From: Cryptomeria japonica
Lineage: Eukaryota; Streptophyta; Pinopsida; Cupressales; Cupressaceae
Direction: 5' to 3'
DNA length: 64,000 nucleotides
Assembly (NCBI RefSeq): GCF_030272615.1
Contig: NC_081413.1
Coordinates: 143,938,476-144,002,475 of the forward strand
The translations under genes and the position numbers were made by a program. This document shows, piece by piece, positions 42,690 through 55,496 of this stretch. Below the pieces are notes generated by a model. That model saw only the letters and a list, made by a program, of their open reading frames with translations. It did no database searches and was not told the origin of the DNA. Position 1 is the stretch's first letter. Each line of letters starts with the position of its first letter.

Positions 42690-45490
42690 TCACGTCCAAT
42701 GAATCTGAGCAAGCGTCCAAAGTGTTCTCCCAATCTGACATGAGCTTCTGCGAACTTTGAACATGAATCAACAAAGAGACCAAGTCATCTATCTGACTCT
42801 TCTTCAAAGAGTCCAATTGGCAAAAATACATAAATTTCCTTGTCTCTTAATTCGGCTAAGTGTAAACCACTAGCATCACTAACATCAACACACAATAATT
42901 ACTCAATTGAGACAAGGATCTTCATCTGAATGTCTTGAATCAATCCCTCCATCTCCATACAACTCAACTAGGCGTTCTCATAAGTTGATCTCTTCACGCC
43001 AATGAACAATACCGGCCATGGAAATCGTATCTATCTCCATTGTGCACAATGTTCTCGCTGACCAAGGTGGAACTAGGAATCTTCTTCAAAGCCTAGAGGC
43101 GTGGAATAGTTTTCTCCTGAATAGGCCAGAATTCTTCCCAAACTCCCTCCAAATATTGGATTCTAAATACGAGCACTGTTGTCCTATCATATGCCTAGAC
43201 AAACTGAGTAAAGAAATCATCTGCCTGTTTTCTTGTACTCTCAATCCACTTTTCCACCTCCGAGAGTGTATCTCTTGCTGCCTCATAGTGTGAATGTATT
43301 CCATGGTCAACTGCAATAGGAGAAATAAGGGTGGGATTTTCACGCCTTATCCCTGCAATATACTCTCTAAGTCTAATATTCTCTTCTCTGTATCTTTCCT
43401 TCTCCACAATCTCTCTGTCTAAAATTGCGTCGATCGCCTTGAGGTTATCACCAACCTCCTGAAACTCTTGCTCTCTTGACGTACGGCCAAGGGCAACTGA
43501 AGTGGTTTGGAAATCCATAGGAGTAGCAATGTCCGTTGTCACGCGTGCAATAGGAACAACAACCTGTGCAATCTGCATTCCTGTCTCATCTCTAGTTGTA
43601 TGAGACAAAATCTCCGCTCTCTTGGGTTCCTTCTCCTTCGTACTCCTAACTAGGTAATCATCAATGTCATCAATAGACTGCACCTCTATCATTTTCTTAC
43701 TTTTCTCCATACTTCTCATCAGCCAATCAAGAATAGCGGCCATCTCCATACCATCATCGAGACACATTTCTCGATCAAGTCCTCTCAATGCCGAGATAAC
43801 ATCATCATCATCATCAAGATTATTCCTGGTCAAATCGTATATCACATTTCCCAAACTAACTTCCAATAAGACAGTAGGGGATCCCGGCTAATCATCATTC
43901 TCATTTGGAGGTGCAGATGTTGTTGTGGCATGTAACTCCTGAATATTCTCTGGTAGTATCACTGTGTTGGAACATTTTTGGGTCTCCTTATTCTGCTTTG
44001 TTACTTCAATCACCTTAATTGATGAGACACTGAGAGGTGGTGAACGAGTGATAGGTGGAGGAATGATAGTCTTTTGTTTCTTCTTCTTCACCCCCTCAAT
44101 ATTCTTCCCTCTGGCCTTGAATTCTCCTGACGTGGTCTTCCTTCTCTTGGGAGCTTGACTCTCTTCGTCTGCATGAATCCTGACATCACTGATAGTCCTC
44201 TGATCATCTTCGGAAGTAGACTCTTCCGGCTTCATCTTTTCATAAGTGAAGGGAACACCCATATCAACTAATTTATTCATCTGTATATCTACCCATGCAC
44301 AAGAGAAACTCAAGACATCACTCATCAATACATTTAGATCAATCTCTTCTAATTCTAACCAATTAGGCAATAAGATTGCATTCTTCATTTCATTCTCATG
44401 CTGGGAAACTGAATATACCACGATCCATATTTCTCTATTAGCTCTGTTGCCTCCTTGGACAATCTTCTGTGGGTTTCGCCTTGAATCCTAAGGTACGTGA
44501 AAGTGGGAAACTGAATATACCACGATCCATATTTCTCTATTAGCTCTATTGCCTCCTTGGACAATCTTCTGTGGATTCTGCCTTGCAGCATCCACGTGAT
44601 GTACATTGTGAATACGTCATTCACTCTCTTGTAGTCGTCAATTTTGTACATGCTCAGCTGGGGATAGCACTCAAGACTTGAATTGTCCTTGCCCATTCCC
44701 GACTTCACCTTTGCATATCAGCCCTCTGTATGAAACAAACCGTGCAAGCAGGTATATCAAGTAAGAAGTCATGGCGAATGACTTGGACCGCTCTACATTC
44801 TTCAGTTGAAAGTCCAGATTGTCACTTATAATCTTAGACCAATTTAGCAATGTTCCTCTAAGACAATCCTGGATAAAATAGAACATCCATCTATCGAATA
44901 TTGCACCTTGCGGCATCCCCATCACTCTGTTGAGCAAGAATATTAAGTCACTATACTCCTTTTTTAAGTCTGTGCACATGAGTGTCTTGGGAGCCTTAAA
45001 ATGATGAAGCCTAGGCTCAGTCATCCACTCTTTGTTTATCATATTCTTGCAAGCACCCATCTTCTTCGTGTACCGCTCTTTATATTCATCCTTGGTTGCA
45101 TCCTTCATATCTGTTCCGCGTGGAATCCTGAACACCTCAGCAATAGCATCCTCAGTAAGGTAGGCGATGACAACGCCCTTAGGAGTTTTGATCATTAGCG
45201 AGAGAGGATCATAACATCGTGCACACACCAAGATAAGCTCACTGCATTGTATGGACTGTGGAAATCCAGCAGCATGAAAAATACCACTCTTCATAATGTT
45301 CACATATGCCGGGGAAGGAATCTGATTTCCGACTCCGAACATCCGCTGTCGCATCTGGTTTAGGTCTAGGAAATGCATGTTGTCTCTGTAATCTCCTTCC
45401 ATCTGGATGATATCTTGGGCTCTGGATAGAATCCAGTCTCCAACATCTTCAGCAGTTCTTTCCTTTCCTTAAATCCAGACTTTGACTTCG
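42690..45490 (-). pseudogene. T3 gene (deleted and rearranged copy of the T-unit gene)
   Basis: The same protein as T2. The start codon position reads AAG instead of ATG. A one-base shift follows, then a long good block from 45402 (MHFLDLNQMRQRMFG, AEVFRIPRG, NRVMGMPQGAIF, NWSKIISDNL, MTSYLIYLLARFVSYRG). A 102-bp in-frame tandem duplication repeats RRLSKEATELIEKYGSWYIQ (44403 and 44505). It runs directly into MKNAILLPNWLELEEIDLNV, so the segment in between, present in T2 and T4, is deleted. The C-terminal half (44421-43888 and 43866-43195) is in one frame with a stop between. The end near 42690 is frameshifted. Confidence 0.7.
44403..44606. repeat. 102-bp in-frame tandem duplication in the T3 gene
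   Basis: GGGAAACTGAATATACCACG starts at 44403 and again at 44505; the period of 102 bases is 34 codons. Copies differ at a few bases. Confidence 0.8.
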
Positions 45491-46835
45491 CACCTGTACG
45501 AAGCTTGAAGTTAGAACTTAGGAAAATAAATACAATTCCTGACTTTCTAAAGATTTTAAGCTAATTAGAGCATTAAGTCAAGAAAATAGTCCATACTCTT
45601 GGTAGATCTTGACAATTAGATTCAAAATGTGACAATGTTAGAGCATGGAACCCTCTATAAAATTCATTAATACCTCCTTATACTTAGAAATTGTGCAAAC
45701 TAAGGTGCAAATGAGTATACCGGATCAACGATGACTAAGGAAACGTGTGAAAGGTCGTGTTTTCACACAAAGTATGTCTGAGGACACCTTCTGCAGTAAA
45801 CAATGGAGGTCAACAAAATATGAAGACAACCTGAAAATTAGACTTTTAAAACATGTTGTAATCATCTAGATATGCATAAATTTATGAGAATCAACCTTCC
45901 AAGGCAAACACAAGAAAATTTGAGCATATATGTAGGGATGGAAATGAAAACTTAGTCTGAAGACAAATCTGGAAATGAAGTTTTCAAACGTACCAGCACC
46001 CTTAGGAATGATAAAATACTCGAAAATAAACTCCAGAATGAAGCAAAAATGCTTCCCAAGTGAAATTGCAAAGTAGGTAGGTGGCTGGAAAAAATTATTC
46101 TCTAAGGACAGCACCCCTACAATGGAGTTTCAGGTCTGCAATAATGGAAGATAACTCTGAAAATTGATTGAAAATGCCTCCAATCAGCTCCTTGGATAAA
46201 ATCGCTTAAGGCACAAAATAGTTGGGAACAAGATGTAAGTCTGAAAATTGATTTTCCAGCCAGCTATGGAAGTCAAACAAGCTGCAACAATGGAGAACAA
46301 ACTCAGATCTGCAACATATCAGCAAGCTAGGAATGATGGCAGCCACCAAGTGTGAAAGGAATCCACCCCAAACAATGGCACAAACATTTGCCAAATCAAA
46401 ATCAAAATTTCCCGCTATGGTGCCATTTTGGAAAATCTGAAAATGTCTTCAATCAAGCTCGAATCTGCAACACAATCTGCAATAAAGGTCTGGGACAGCC
46501 AGCAATAATGGTGGTGACAAGGAAAATCGCCAAAGCCTTCAATCACCACAAATCGCCATCTTCACAAAAAGATGTCTAACTTGGAAAAATCGTGGCACTA
46601 AGCCATTAATGGCAGCCACCAAAAGGTTGCTAAGCTGGAAAAAATGGAGAAAAGAATCCTCAATCCAACACTTCACCAAAACACTTTGCCAAAATTCGCC
46701 AATAAGAGAGAAAAATCGCCTTCCATGGAGACACCTAGCAGATTTAAATAATAAAATATTGTTGGAGACTCCTCTCTTATACTTGCTTTTGCCTCTCACT
46801 TTCGCCACACAAGCAATGTGGGATAAAACACTTGC

Positions 46836-46842
46836 TTATATA
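46836..46842 (-). promoter_or_regulatory. TATA box of T3
   Basis: The minus strand reads AAGTATATAAGCAAGTG and then TTTTATCCCACATTG, matching the T2 and T4 layout. Confidence 0.55.
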
Positions 46843-47009
46843 CTTGTTTGGTAAAACTAACTTGCTTCTAGAAGGGTAAAAAACATTAAATGCTCATTGC
46901 AAGTTATTTAATTTTGCTTTTAAAATTTAAATAATCGTCAAACATCATTTAAAAACAATTAAAATGGGGCTCATTTATTAAATATTTCAATTTAAGTCAA
47001 AATTGAACC

Positions 47010-47620
47010 TCTGGGGGAAAATCGATATAGGTAGGGATTAAAAAATCCCATTAAAAACACTTAAAACGTCAAAATTTTCCCCACAAGGGAAAATCGATAT
47101 TAGTATGGATAAAAATCCACGCTAAAATTCATCAAAATGCACATAAAATAGGCCAAGGGAAAATCGATATGTGCATGGATAAATAATCCACACAAATTCA
47201 CTTTATTTGCAAAAAACACTCCCTGGTGGAATTTCGACCTTTGTCTAGATGAAAATCTAGACTCAAAATTCATCATATTGCTCTCAGTGGAGTGTATGGA
47301 CTGAGAGTTTGCACAAAAAGCCGCATTAACTTGTCACGAATACCTAGTGGAAAATCGATCCAGGCATGGAATCATCTTCAACTTCATCCGCACTCTTGTC
47401 TGCACTCCCGGTGGAAAAACGAAGGCAGTCACGACAAAATCCTGACACTTAGTCAAATTTGTTGCTTCCAAGGGAAAATCGACCCAGGCATGGATAAACA
47501 GTGGTGAAAAATCATAGCCAGTATGGATTTCAGGGGAAACCCATGTGTAGTGTGGATTTTGAGTGGGGGAAACCATGGGTAGTCAGGAATATGAGGGGAA
47601 AAGCACCTCTAGCATGAAAT
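47010..47620. repeat. GGGGAAAATCGA array in T3
   Basis: Fewer and more decayed units than in T2, with cores such as GGGGGAAAATCGATAT, AAGGGAAAATCGAT and GTGGAAAATCGATCC. Confidence 0.7.
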
Positions 47621-48133
47621 TTTAACCTTTTAACCCTTAGAATATGGATCTCCCTTAGGTATTTGACATTTTATCTATTCAAAATCACTAGAAAACCTTA
47701 AAACTTGATAAAACTCAACTGGACTTAGGCAAATTTTCCAAAAATTTGAGCGAAACACAAGTAAATTTGTCGGGATAAAGTGCGAAATCAACTTGAATAA
47801 TACCTAGGAGCGAGAAAACAACTCTAAAAGGTCTGAAAATACCTTGGCACTTTAAAATCACCGATGCGCGTGTTTAAAAACACGTTAACGCTTAAAAAGG
47901 TCAACACTTCGACAAAATTTAAAATCATTAAAATTCCAACATTTGCAACTTGATCCTATAACCTCAAAAACCCTAAACGGCACTAGGCATGATCAAAACT
48001 TCAAGACTCGGGCACGGGAAACACAAAATTGTCCACTAAGCAACCAAAACCCTAACCTAACAACGCAGAAAGCAGGAAAAGAGGGGGTCCCCATTAGCAA
48101 TGGGGCAATGTGTGAAAAGGTCACAACAGGTCC

Positions 48134-48901
48134 CCACATCAAGAAACATGATGGAACTTTGTTTAAAACACCCTTCACACGGGAGGTCCTATTTTGGGAG
48201 AAACCTAGTTGTGATCAAAGATTGTTGCACGGATTCAAGGCAACAATAAGATTGTCTGCTATAGGTTTCCCTTTGGAAACAAGAGATGTAGTAACTTATC
48301 ATAAAAGCAAAGGTTTACTTTTCAAAAGGTTGTAGATTGTTTTTCCCTTGAGGCAAAGGCTTCTATGCTAGCTTTTCTGTCCTTCATAGAATGAAGCTTT
48401 CCATACAACTCCAATGCCAATTAATATAGATCATGCTTTTTGGTAGAAGATGGAATGTATTTTCTTTTGTTTTGTTATTAAGATATTAAGTCACATTGTA
48501 AGATTAAAGAGAAATTAAAAACAAAACAAAATATTATTCACCTCAAACATCCAAACAAGGTCATCACACCTGTCCAACATAACAATGAAACAAAGGGAGT
48601 ACAAAGGCGCCTTCAACTAATTAAAGACATAACAAAACAAAATAAAAAAGAACAGGAAATAAGAACCGAAGAGATGAACTCAACTATACCATCATATATA
48701 GGATAAACGTTATCATAGTAACTCCCAATTCTAAATTCAGTAAAGCTATTATTTTTTTAAACCTACAATTCCATAACAAGCTTCACATAACACTACTTGA
48801 CTAATTGGGAATACAAGGCCATTACTGAAGGACAGAATTATAGATATTTGCATCATATCATGAAATACAAACACCTGCACAAAAGAACATGATCAACCTA
48901 C
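48134..48901. other. Region between T3 and the host exons
   Basis: An open stretch up to 48335 (continuing from inside T3) has a protein-like look but no family I recognise, and it is probably chance. The remainder is AT-rich, consistent with intron. Confidence 0.4.
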
Positions 48902-48986
48902 CAATCTGCTTCTTAAAAATCTCTGCAGCTTCAATTGGGTGTCCACAGTCTGCTGCATTTTGATGAAGCAATGACAAAAGGGCAAA
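48902..48986 (-). CDS. Host gene exon E (unidentified gene, minus strand)
   Basis: 85 bases encoding FALLSLLHQNAADCGHPIEA and AEIFKKQI plus one base. The acceptor is TTCCCTGTAG and the donor GGTAGGTTG. It starts in phase 0, agreeing with exon D, and ends in phase 1. The helical, Leu/Ala-rich sequence would suit a repeat-helix scaffold protein. I do not recognise the family. Confidence 0.65.
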
Positions 48987-49103
48987 CTACAGGGAAAGCA
49001 ACAGAATTGAGAATCACAGTACAGCTGTGAAGAAATAATTGCAGATAATTATATGAAATTATGTGTCCTCTATCACATTGACATTTGCAAGACAATGCCT
49101 TAC

Positions 49104-49190
49104 TTCACTTGTCTCACTTCTCAGTTCACCAATCAAACAAGAAAATAGATGCTGCACCTTTGCTCCAACACGGACATGTTTGCAAATAAG
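49104..49190 (-). CDS. Host gene exon D
   Basis: 87 bases, 29 codons: LICKHVRVGAKVQHLFSCLI then GELRSETSE. The acceptor is AATTTTGCAG and the donor GAA|GTAAGG. Both ends are phase 0, so C-D-E read through without a break. The 117-base intron to exon E has GT...AG ends. Confidence 0.7.
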
Positions 49191-49566
49191 CTGCAAAATT
49201 TACTCAAATTAAAATGACATGGAACGAAACAGATTTAAAGAAGGTTAACTAATGAAAGAAATGACTTAGGTGAACATTAAATAATGTAAGAAATGAATTA
49301 CAAAAAAACAAATCAAATAATAAAGGAAAAAAAATCCGATAAAAAAGAAAACTAATGGAGAAAATGAATTAGGTAAAATCAAAATGTACTCAAAATAGAT
49401 GTGCTTCTGTATATAAATATGCATAGATATATTATTCAAGGAAATGGTATCAAAATAAAGGAAGTGACTCGAATACTAAATGATGGAAAAATAAGCAAAA
49501 TTGTGATAAGACACGACTCTGATATATCTTAAACTCGTGATTACCCTTAGCCTGACTTAGCTATAC

Positions 49567-49636
49567 CTCCATTTGACTTTTCATAGCCTCTTCCATGATC
49601 TCAAAACTGCAATGATTTTCCAAGTCACTGGAGGAC
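49567..49636 (-). CDS. Host gene exon C
   Basis: 70 bases: one leading G, then 23 codons SSSDLENHCSFEIMEEAMKS and QME. The acceptor is GTTGAATCAG and the donor GAG|GTATAG. It joins exon D in phase 0 across a 376-base intron. Confidence 0.65.
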
Positions 49637-52390
49637 CTGATTCAACCATAAGATGCATATTACATATAGAACATTATATATATAAACCATATCTGTCATG
49701 CACATGAACATCATATAAACTCAGTGACAATACAGAGAGCAGTCTAGATAATCTTGTAAATGTGATTTACGATGTTTATGTGTGCACATTTTAGGGAAAC
49801 CTAATAAGAAGCAATAAAACAAGTTCTTACTAAACTGAGATATGGTTTATTTTGATTTCTGCCAAGAAAAGAAGCAAGAACTTGGACTTTAAATGAAGTG
49901 TTTATGCTTGGAGTAAGGCATAATATCCTGCAAGATTATGCATGGAATACTGAATTTGTTTTGGTTTAAATTGTAAGGAATCTGGATGCTTCTAAATATA
50001 TGAGAATTACAGAATGGTTTTTTAGCTTACAGATATTATGCCCAATATTTAATAAAACGAGTACTTTTCTAGATAAAACCAAACTAAATTTTGATAGAAT
50101 ATGAGCCATAAGCTTAGATTGAATATTTTATATTAGCCTGGTGATTAGTAAATTTCAGTTGGAAAACTATTCCTGAAGGTGTTTTCTTGTTTGGTGCTAC
50201 AAGTCATTTGAGAGGACAGACCAGAGCCATCCCAAAGTACTCACTCTTTTAATGATTGATAAAATGTCGATGGCAATAGGCAATTTTGTTTAAGAATTTC
50301 AACCACTTTCTTACAGTGATATGTGAACCTTAGGAAAGCAGGTGATATGAAGAGGTCTTACATCTCAAAGAGGTAACAAACTTCACATCCTACCAATTCA
50401 AAGCAGCCACAAGCTGGCAAGGCTGGCTCATGCAAACAAAAATGCCTCCTACCATGTGTTTAGAAGCTCCCAAAAGAGGCAACTAAACTCCCCATGAATG
50501 TAAGACAAATGTAAAATGTTGACAAACAGATCGGTGGTCAATTAAAATAAGTTAAACAACTGTAGACCCCTTGTAAATTCTTTTCCTAATCCCTTTTCAT
50601 CTGCACAATTACTTTGATTTTAAATAATCTTTAAAGTATTAGAAGGATTTGAGGTAGAATTAAAATCTCTTACTGTTATTTACACACTATCAGAATTTCA
50701 ATATTGTATTTTAAAATTTTTAACCTTCTGTACAAACATACATTTGTTTCTTTGTTTGTGTGTATGTGTGTGTGCATCGATTTGCCTGTGTATATGTATG
50801 CAGATAGCCATATATAGTATATTCACATATGAAAATGTATCATGTATGTGCATACATACATGCACACCTATTTGAATGGATGCATCCATGTTGTATTACA
50901 TCCTGTGGTTTTCAAAAAACCGTTGTATCTTTGTCCATGTTTATATCCAGATGACTTGAAATTCCTTTTTTTAATCCAAAAAATTAATACCTTGTGAAAT
51001 GAATATTTGAAGGACAAGGAAACCTTTAATGTCCAATATTTTGGCTCTACCAATTTACTTGCTACTAGTTTCAAGCATATATCATGGGTGAAGAAAATAT
51101 TTAATCTCTCCTTTTTACATCTTCATTAAAGGACTTATATAAACAATCTTCCTACTTGAATATCAATATCTGACTTTTCATGCTTTACTGTAATTAGGAG
51201 GAAAATGGAACCGGAATGTGAACTCTGATTGTTTTAAAAAAAGATGTATAAAGAGCATTAAAATAAATGGAGTGACAAAAGATATTGATAAGTGGCATTT
51301 TTTATAAGAACAGGAGAAGATGGCTAAGAGCATACCACTGTAAAAAACTGGATCCTTTTTGTGGATTCTTTATAAGAGTATGCCTTTGAGAGTAACTTCG
51401 AGATATGACTTCAGTTGAAACAAGAAGCCCATTCCTATGCAAGAGTTGTTGTGGCTGCTTATCCAATTCATCCCATTAAAAATATTATTAAAATATTGCA
51501 GGTTAAATTTGGCATTTATAGAATTGTTGATATACCAGGACCAGTGATATCTTCACTCATGGCTACAATTAATGTTAACAGAGATAATTTTTTTAATATG
51601 ATGATGATTAAATCTACCTAGATCATCCCCCAAAAAACTAAAAAATGAGAGGTGTCCCCCACTTTAGGTATGCCCCAGGGGTGCCCTGGCATCTCAAGGA
51701 TATTCCAATGGCCGAAATAGCCTGCAATTATAACATTAAAAAAGAAAAACCCCTAATATTTGAGTAGAAACCAAGCATACCACAATGTTAATGTCGATAA
51801 ATAGTTCTCAAAACCAGTCTAGGAAATTTAACATAAAGATACAGATAAATGATATGATTAGAGTTTGTCCGAATCACTGATGCAAGAAATTTAATATGTA
51901 TAACATCAGAAAGAGTTCTTCACGATATTCATAATCACTAGATTTCAAATGCAGCTATAGGTTGGTGTATGATTTGTTACATTTATCTCAGTAGTCTACA
52001 GGATAATGTAGTAGTATTTATCATTTGATGGTAGTTCAATATAACACCTGTTTAATGGCATCTGTTTTTCAGTCATGGCTACATTTTCAGAGTCAAGCAT
52101 CACAAGCATCTGATCTGCTACCATGACACTAGCATTTCAATTATTTTCAAATGTAAAGCAAACAGCACTTGTATCAATTTATTTTGAAATTCAAAGTGAA
52201 GGCCACTTTATTGGTTTTTCCAGGAATTGTAAAGTGAAGGCTGCTTGTGTCTCTGTGGATGAAACCTCAATCGTGAGAGTAGCCTGTCATTATAATCAAT
52301 TATCCATAACAAAAAACTTTAAGAGCAACAACACAATTACAACAATGAAGTGTTACTGACACCAATGTTGAAATAGTCTCAAGTTGCTTA
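49637..52390. other. Probable intron DNA of the host gene
   Basis: AT-rich with no clear transposon border. A minus-strand open stretch around 52020-52130 (containing ADQMLVMLDSENVAMTEK) might be another exon, but splice sites do not fix a reading. A plus-strand open frame at 51415-51621 has no recognisable match. There are short TG/CA-rich runs near 50755-50860. Confidence 0.4.
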
Positions 52391-53205
52391 CTTTTTGATC
52401 GTGGCTTACAGCAGATTGATTGGTTAGACTACTGTGTATGGTGAAAAGTGAATAATGGAAACAATAATATTGAAACACTAAAATAGATTCAACCACAAAA
52501 CCCTAGCCTAACAACAACAAAGATCCACCATAACATATGAAGATTATCTAAGACAATGCAAATCAACAAAATCAAAAAGATTATACCATCACATGTCCAC
52601 TAGGATTTGAATCTTCATTCTTCCTATCTCCATTCTTCCTATCTCCATTGATCTTGCTTGATATGATTGCTCTCAGATTTTATGTGTGCACAAGAGCTCA
52701 ACAAAGAACGGAAATGTGGTTGATAGCTTGATCGCAAAAAGGCTTGATTGCATAAGATTGATAAAAACGCTTGGGAGGATTGATAATGAGAGAAGCATCC
52801 TCTTATATAGAAGACACTGTAGGAAATGGGAGGATAAGGTTAAGAGGTGTAAAAGATAAATGGTCGGCTAGGATTAAAAGGTAGGCAGAAGAAATAAGAA
52901 AATAATGAGAGGGTAGGTAGTGTAGGAATTAAAAGATGAATGACATGTGTCATGGGTAGAAAAGATTAATGAATTAATTAAATAAATAAAGATTTATTTA
53001 ATTAATAGAGGAAGTGGGATCAATTAAATAAATAAAAGTATTTATTTAACTTAGGAAAAGGATAAAAGTATTTATTTAAATGAGGAAAAAGATTAGAAGA
53101 GGATAAATAAATTAATTAAATAAATAAAGATTTATTTAATTAATAGAAGATTTAGGCTTAAATAATTAAATAAATAATTAGACAGGACAATTTTAGATGT
53201 CTACA
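52391..53205 (-). mobile_element. Probable decayed LTR, minus orientation
   Basis: The minus strand starts TGTAGACATCTAAAATTG at about 53205. It continues through AT-rich U3-like sequence with a repeated block (AATTAATTAAATAAATAAAG at about 52973 and 53112), then TTCTATATAAGAGG (about 52800-52815), a good TATA box. The other end and a TSD could not be fixed. Confidence 0.4.
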
Positions 53206-53756
53206 TTTTGCCGCTCTTTGACACAATGCAGCTTGTCGCGTTGTGTTGTTTCAAAGAAGATAAGATGAATTGATACAAAGTTGCCCCCCCATGGGAATGA
53301 TATGCCCCCTCGAGAGATTGGATGAAAATGTCTGAAAAGATCACCGACAATCTCTCGATAAGAAAGAAAGGCTAAAAAGGACTGACAAGATAAGATAGAG
53401 TGACAGAGTCACAGGATAAAGAAGACTGACTCGGGAGACTAGGGCTAGGGTAGTCTATAAGATAGACTACGAGGGAAAACATCCTCATTGTCATCCACAC
53501 ACCTAAGATATCAGAGTGCAAAGAGAGAAGAGAGCAGTCAGCAGTCAGTAGCGATGGCATTGGTGCACAGATTTGATCGCGTTCACCGATATCAGAGGCC
53601 AACAGATGCAGGAGAGCCAGTGAGTACCACAAAACCTCCTTGTACCTTGTTGCATTAATTGTTGTCATAAATGCATGTTAGGTAAGTCAATAAATGCATA
53701 TTAGGTATGTCTTAGAAATTGTCAAGCGAGGCAAAAGAGGGTAAAGCACGTTTGCG

Positions 53757-54027
53757 TTGGTGCCAGGCGCGTCTGCGTTGGTTAGGCACGTCTACGTCGA
53801 ATTGAAACGCATCTATGGTTGCAAAGGCTTCTATGACAAACGCGAGCACGTTTGTGAAATGCAGGCACGTTTGTGCAGGGCAGGCGCGTCTATGCAGGAC
53901 AGAGGCATGTCTGTATGCAGGACAGAGGCATGTCTGTGTGGTCCAGGCACGTCTGTGAAATGCAGGAACGTCTGTGAAGTATGTAAGCGCGTTTGTGTCA
54001 TGAATGCGCGTTTATGTCTTCAAGGTC
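53757..54027. repeat. Degenerate minisatellite, core AGGCACGTCTGTG
   Basis: About ten units of roughly 19-24 bases with variants AGGCGCGTCTATG, AGGCATGTCTGTG and AGCGCGTTTGTG, spaced by CAGGACAG or AAATGC-like linkers. The overlapping open frame (53757-54206) results from the repeats. Confidence 0.75.
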
Positions 54028-54302
54028 GAATCGACAGTTCTATGATAAACATACGTTGTCGATTGGATAAGTTGCTGAGAGGATACACTCAAACAAGTCC
54101 TCTAGGGAAGACTAGGATAACAGATAGGGGTAGAATTGACAATTTTGTGATAGAACATACATTGCCAATCAGGAAACTACTCAAAAAGATACACTCAAGG
54201 CCCTAGGATACGATAGAGCGAGGCACTTTGTGATGAACAATGAGTATCATAGAAATTGACAATTATGTGATAGAACATACGTTGTCAATTGGATAAGCTA
54301 CT
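54028..54302. repeat. Three degenerate copies of a ~110-base unit with an internal inverted repeat
   Basis: Each copy contains GAATTGACAATT, then TGTGATAGAACATACGTTG and TCAATTGGATAAGCTACT (about 54030, 54132 and 54251). ATTGACAA and TTGTCAAT form a stem. T4 is inserted at the end of the third copy. Confidence 0.7.
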
Positions 54303-54779
54303 TGTTGTGACCTTTTTACACCTCGCCCCATTGATAACAGGGACCCCCCCTTTGTCGGCTTTCTGTGTTGTTAGGTTAGGGTTTTGGCTGCTTAGTGGGC
54401 GATTTTGCATTTCCCATGCCCGAGTCTCGGAGTTTGATCATGCCTAGTGCCATCTAGGGTTTTTGAAGTTATAGGATCAAGTTGTAAAACGTTGATATTT
54501 TAATGATCCTAAGTTTTTGCTAAGTGTAGACCTATTGAGCGTTAACGTGTTTTTAAACACACGCATCGGTGATTATAAAGTGCCAAGGTATTCATAGACC
54601 TTTTGGAGTTGTTTTCTCGCTCCTAAGGTATTATTTAAGTTGATTTTGCACTTTATTCCAATATTATCCTAGCGTTTCGCTCATATTTTTGGAAAATTAG
54701 CCTAAGTCCAGTCAAATTTAAAGTTTCTAAGTGATTTTGAGTGGTTAAAATGATAAAATCCTAAGGGAAATTCATATTC

Positions 54780-55496
54780 CAGGGTTAAAGGGTCAAATTC
54801 CATGCTAGAGGTGCTTTTCCCCTCACATTCCAGACTACCCAACCAATTCCCCCACTCAAAATCCATACTACACATGGGTTTCCCCTGAAATCTATACTGG
54901 CTACTATTTTCCCCCACTGTTTATCCATACCTGGGTCGATTTTCCCCTGGAAGTGCTAAAATTTGGCTAAGTGTCAGGATTTATCCAGACTGCCATCAAT
55001 TTTCCACCAAGAGTGCGGACTGAAGTGTGGACAACGTTAAGGATGATTTCATGCCTGGGTCGATTTTCCACCAGGATTTTTGAGAGCATTTTGTAAGGAT
55101 TTTTGTTCAGATTTTCATCCAAACAGGGATCGATTTTCCACTGAGAATATTTTGAAGAGTTTTGAGTCCGGATTTTCATCCAAACTGAGGTCGAAATTCC
55201 ACCAGGGAGGTATTTTCCAAGTTAAGTGAGTTTGGAGTGTGGATTTTTCAATCCAGACTGCCATCGAATTTCCCCTGGGGTGATTTTTTGCAAGTAGAGT
55301 GTATTTTTGTCTGGATTTTTGTCCAAGCTCATATCAATTTTCCCTTGGGAGGTTTTTTGTGTGCATTTTGATGAATTTATGCATGGATTTTTGTCCAAGC
55401 TAGGGTCGAATTTCCCTTATGGGGCAAATTTTGACACAAATGATTTTTGAAGGGAATTTTCAAGCCCAACCTATATCGATTTTCCCCTAGAGGCTT
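54780..55496. repeat. GGGGAAAATCGA array in T4 (reverse complement)
   Basis: Units read TCGATTTTCCCC or TCGATTTTCCACC with GTCCGGATTTTCATCCA-like partners, about 70-90 bases apart. Confidence 0.75.

Larger units (their letters stand above)
41599..48128 (-). mobile_element. Unit T3: TGTTG...CAACA element, 6530 bp
   Basis: Same organisation and orientation as T2. The left end reads TCTTGATGTG, so one terminal base is changed relative to T2 (TGTTGATGTG); the right end is GGTCACAACA. TSD GGTCC is perfect. It is shorter than T2 mainly through a deletion in the gene. Insertion is in or just beyond the hAT tail. Confidence 0.8.

Noticed and set aside
51640-51720. Similarity in wording between this C/G-rich stretch and the hAT subterminal region at 950-1070
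   Set aside because: The match is short and patchy; I could not define ends or a TSD.
53757-54206. 149-codon Cys/Arg-rich open frame
   Set aside because: Entirely explained by translation of the minisatellite.
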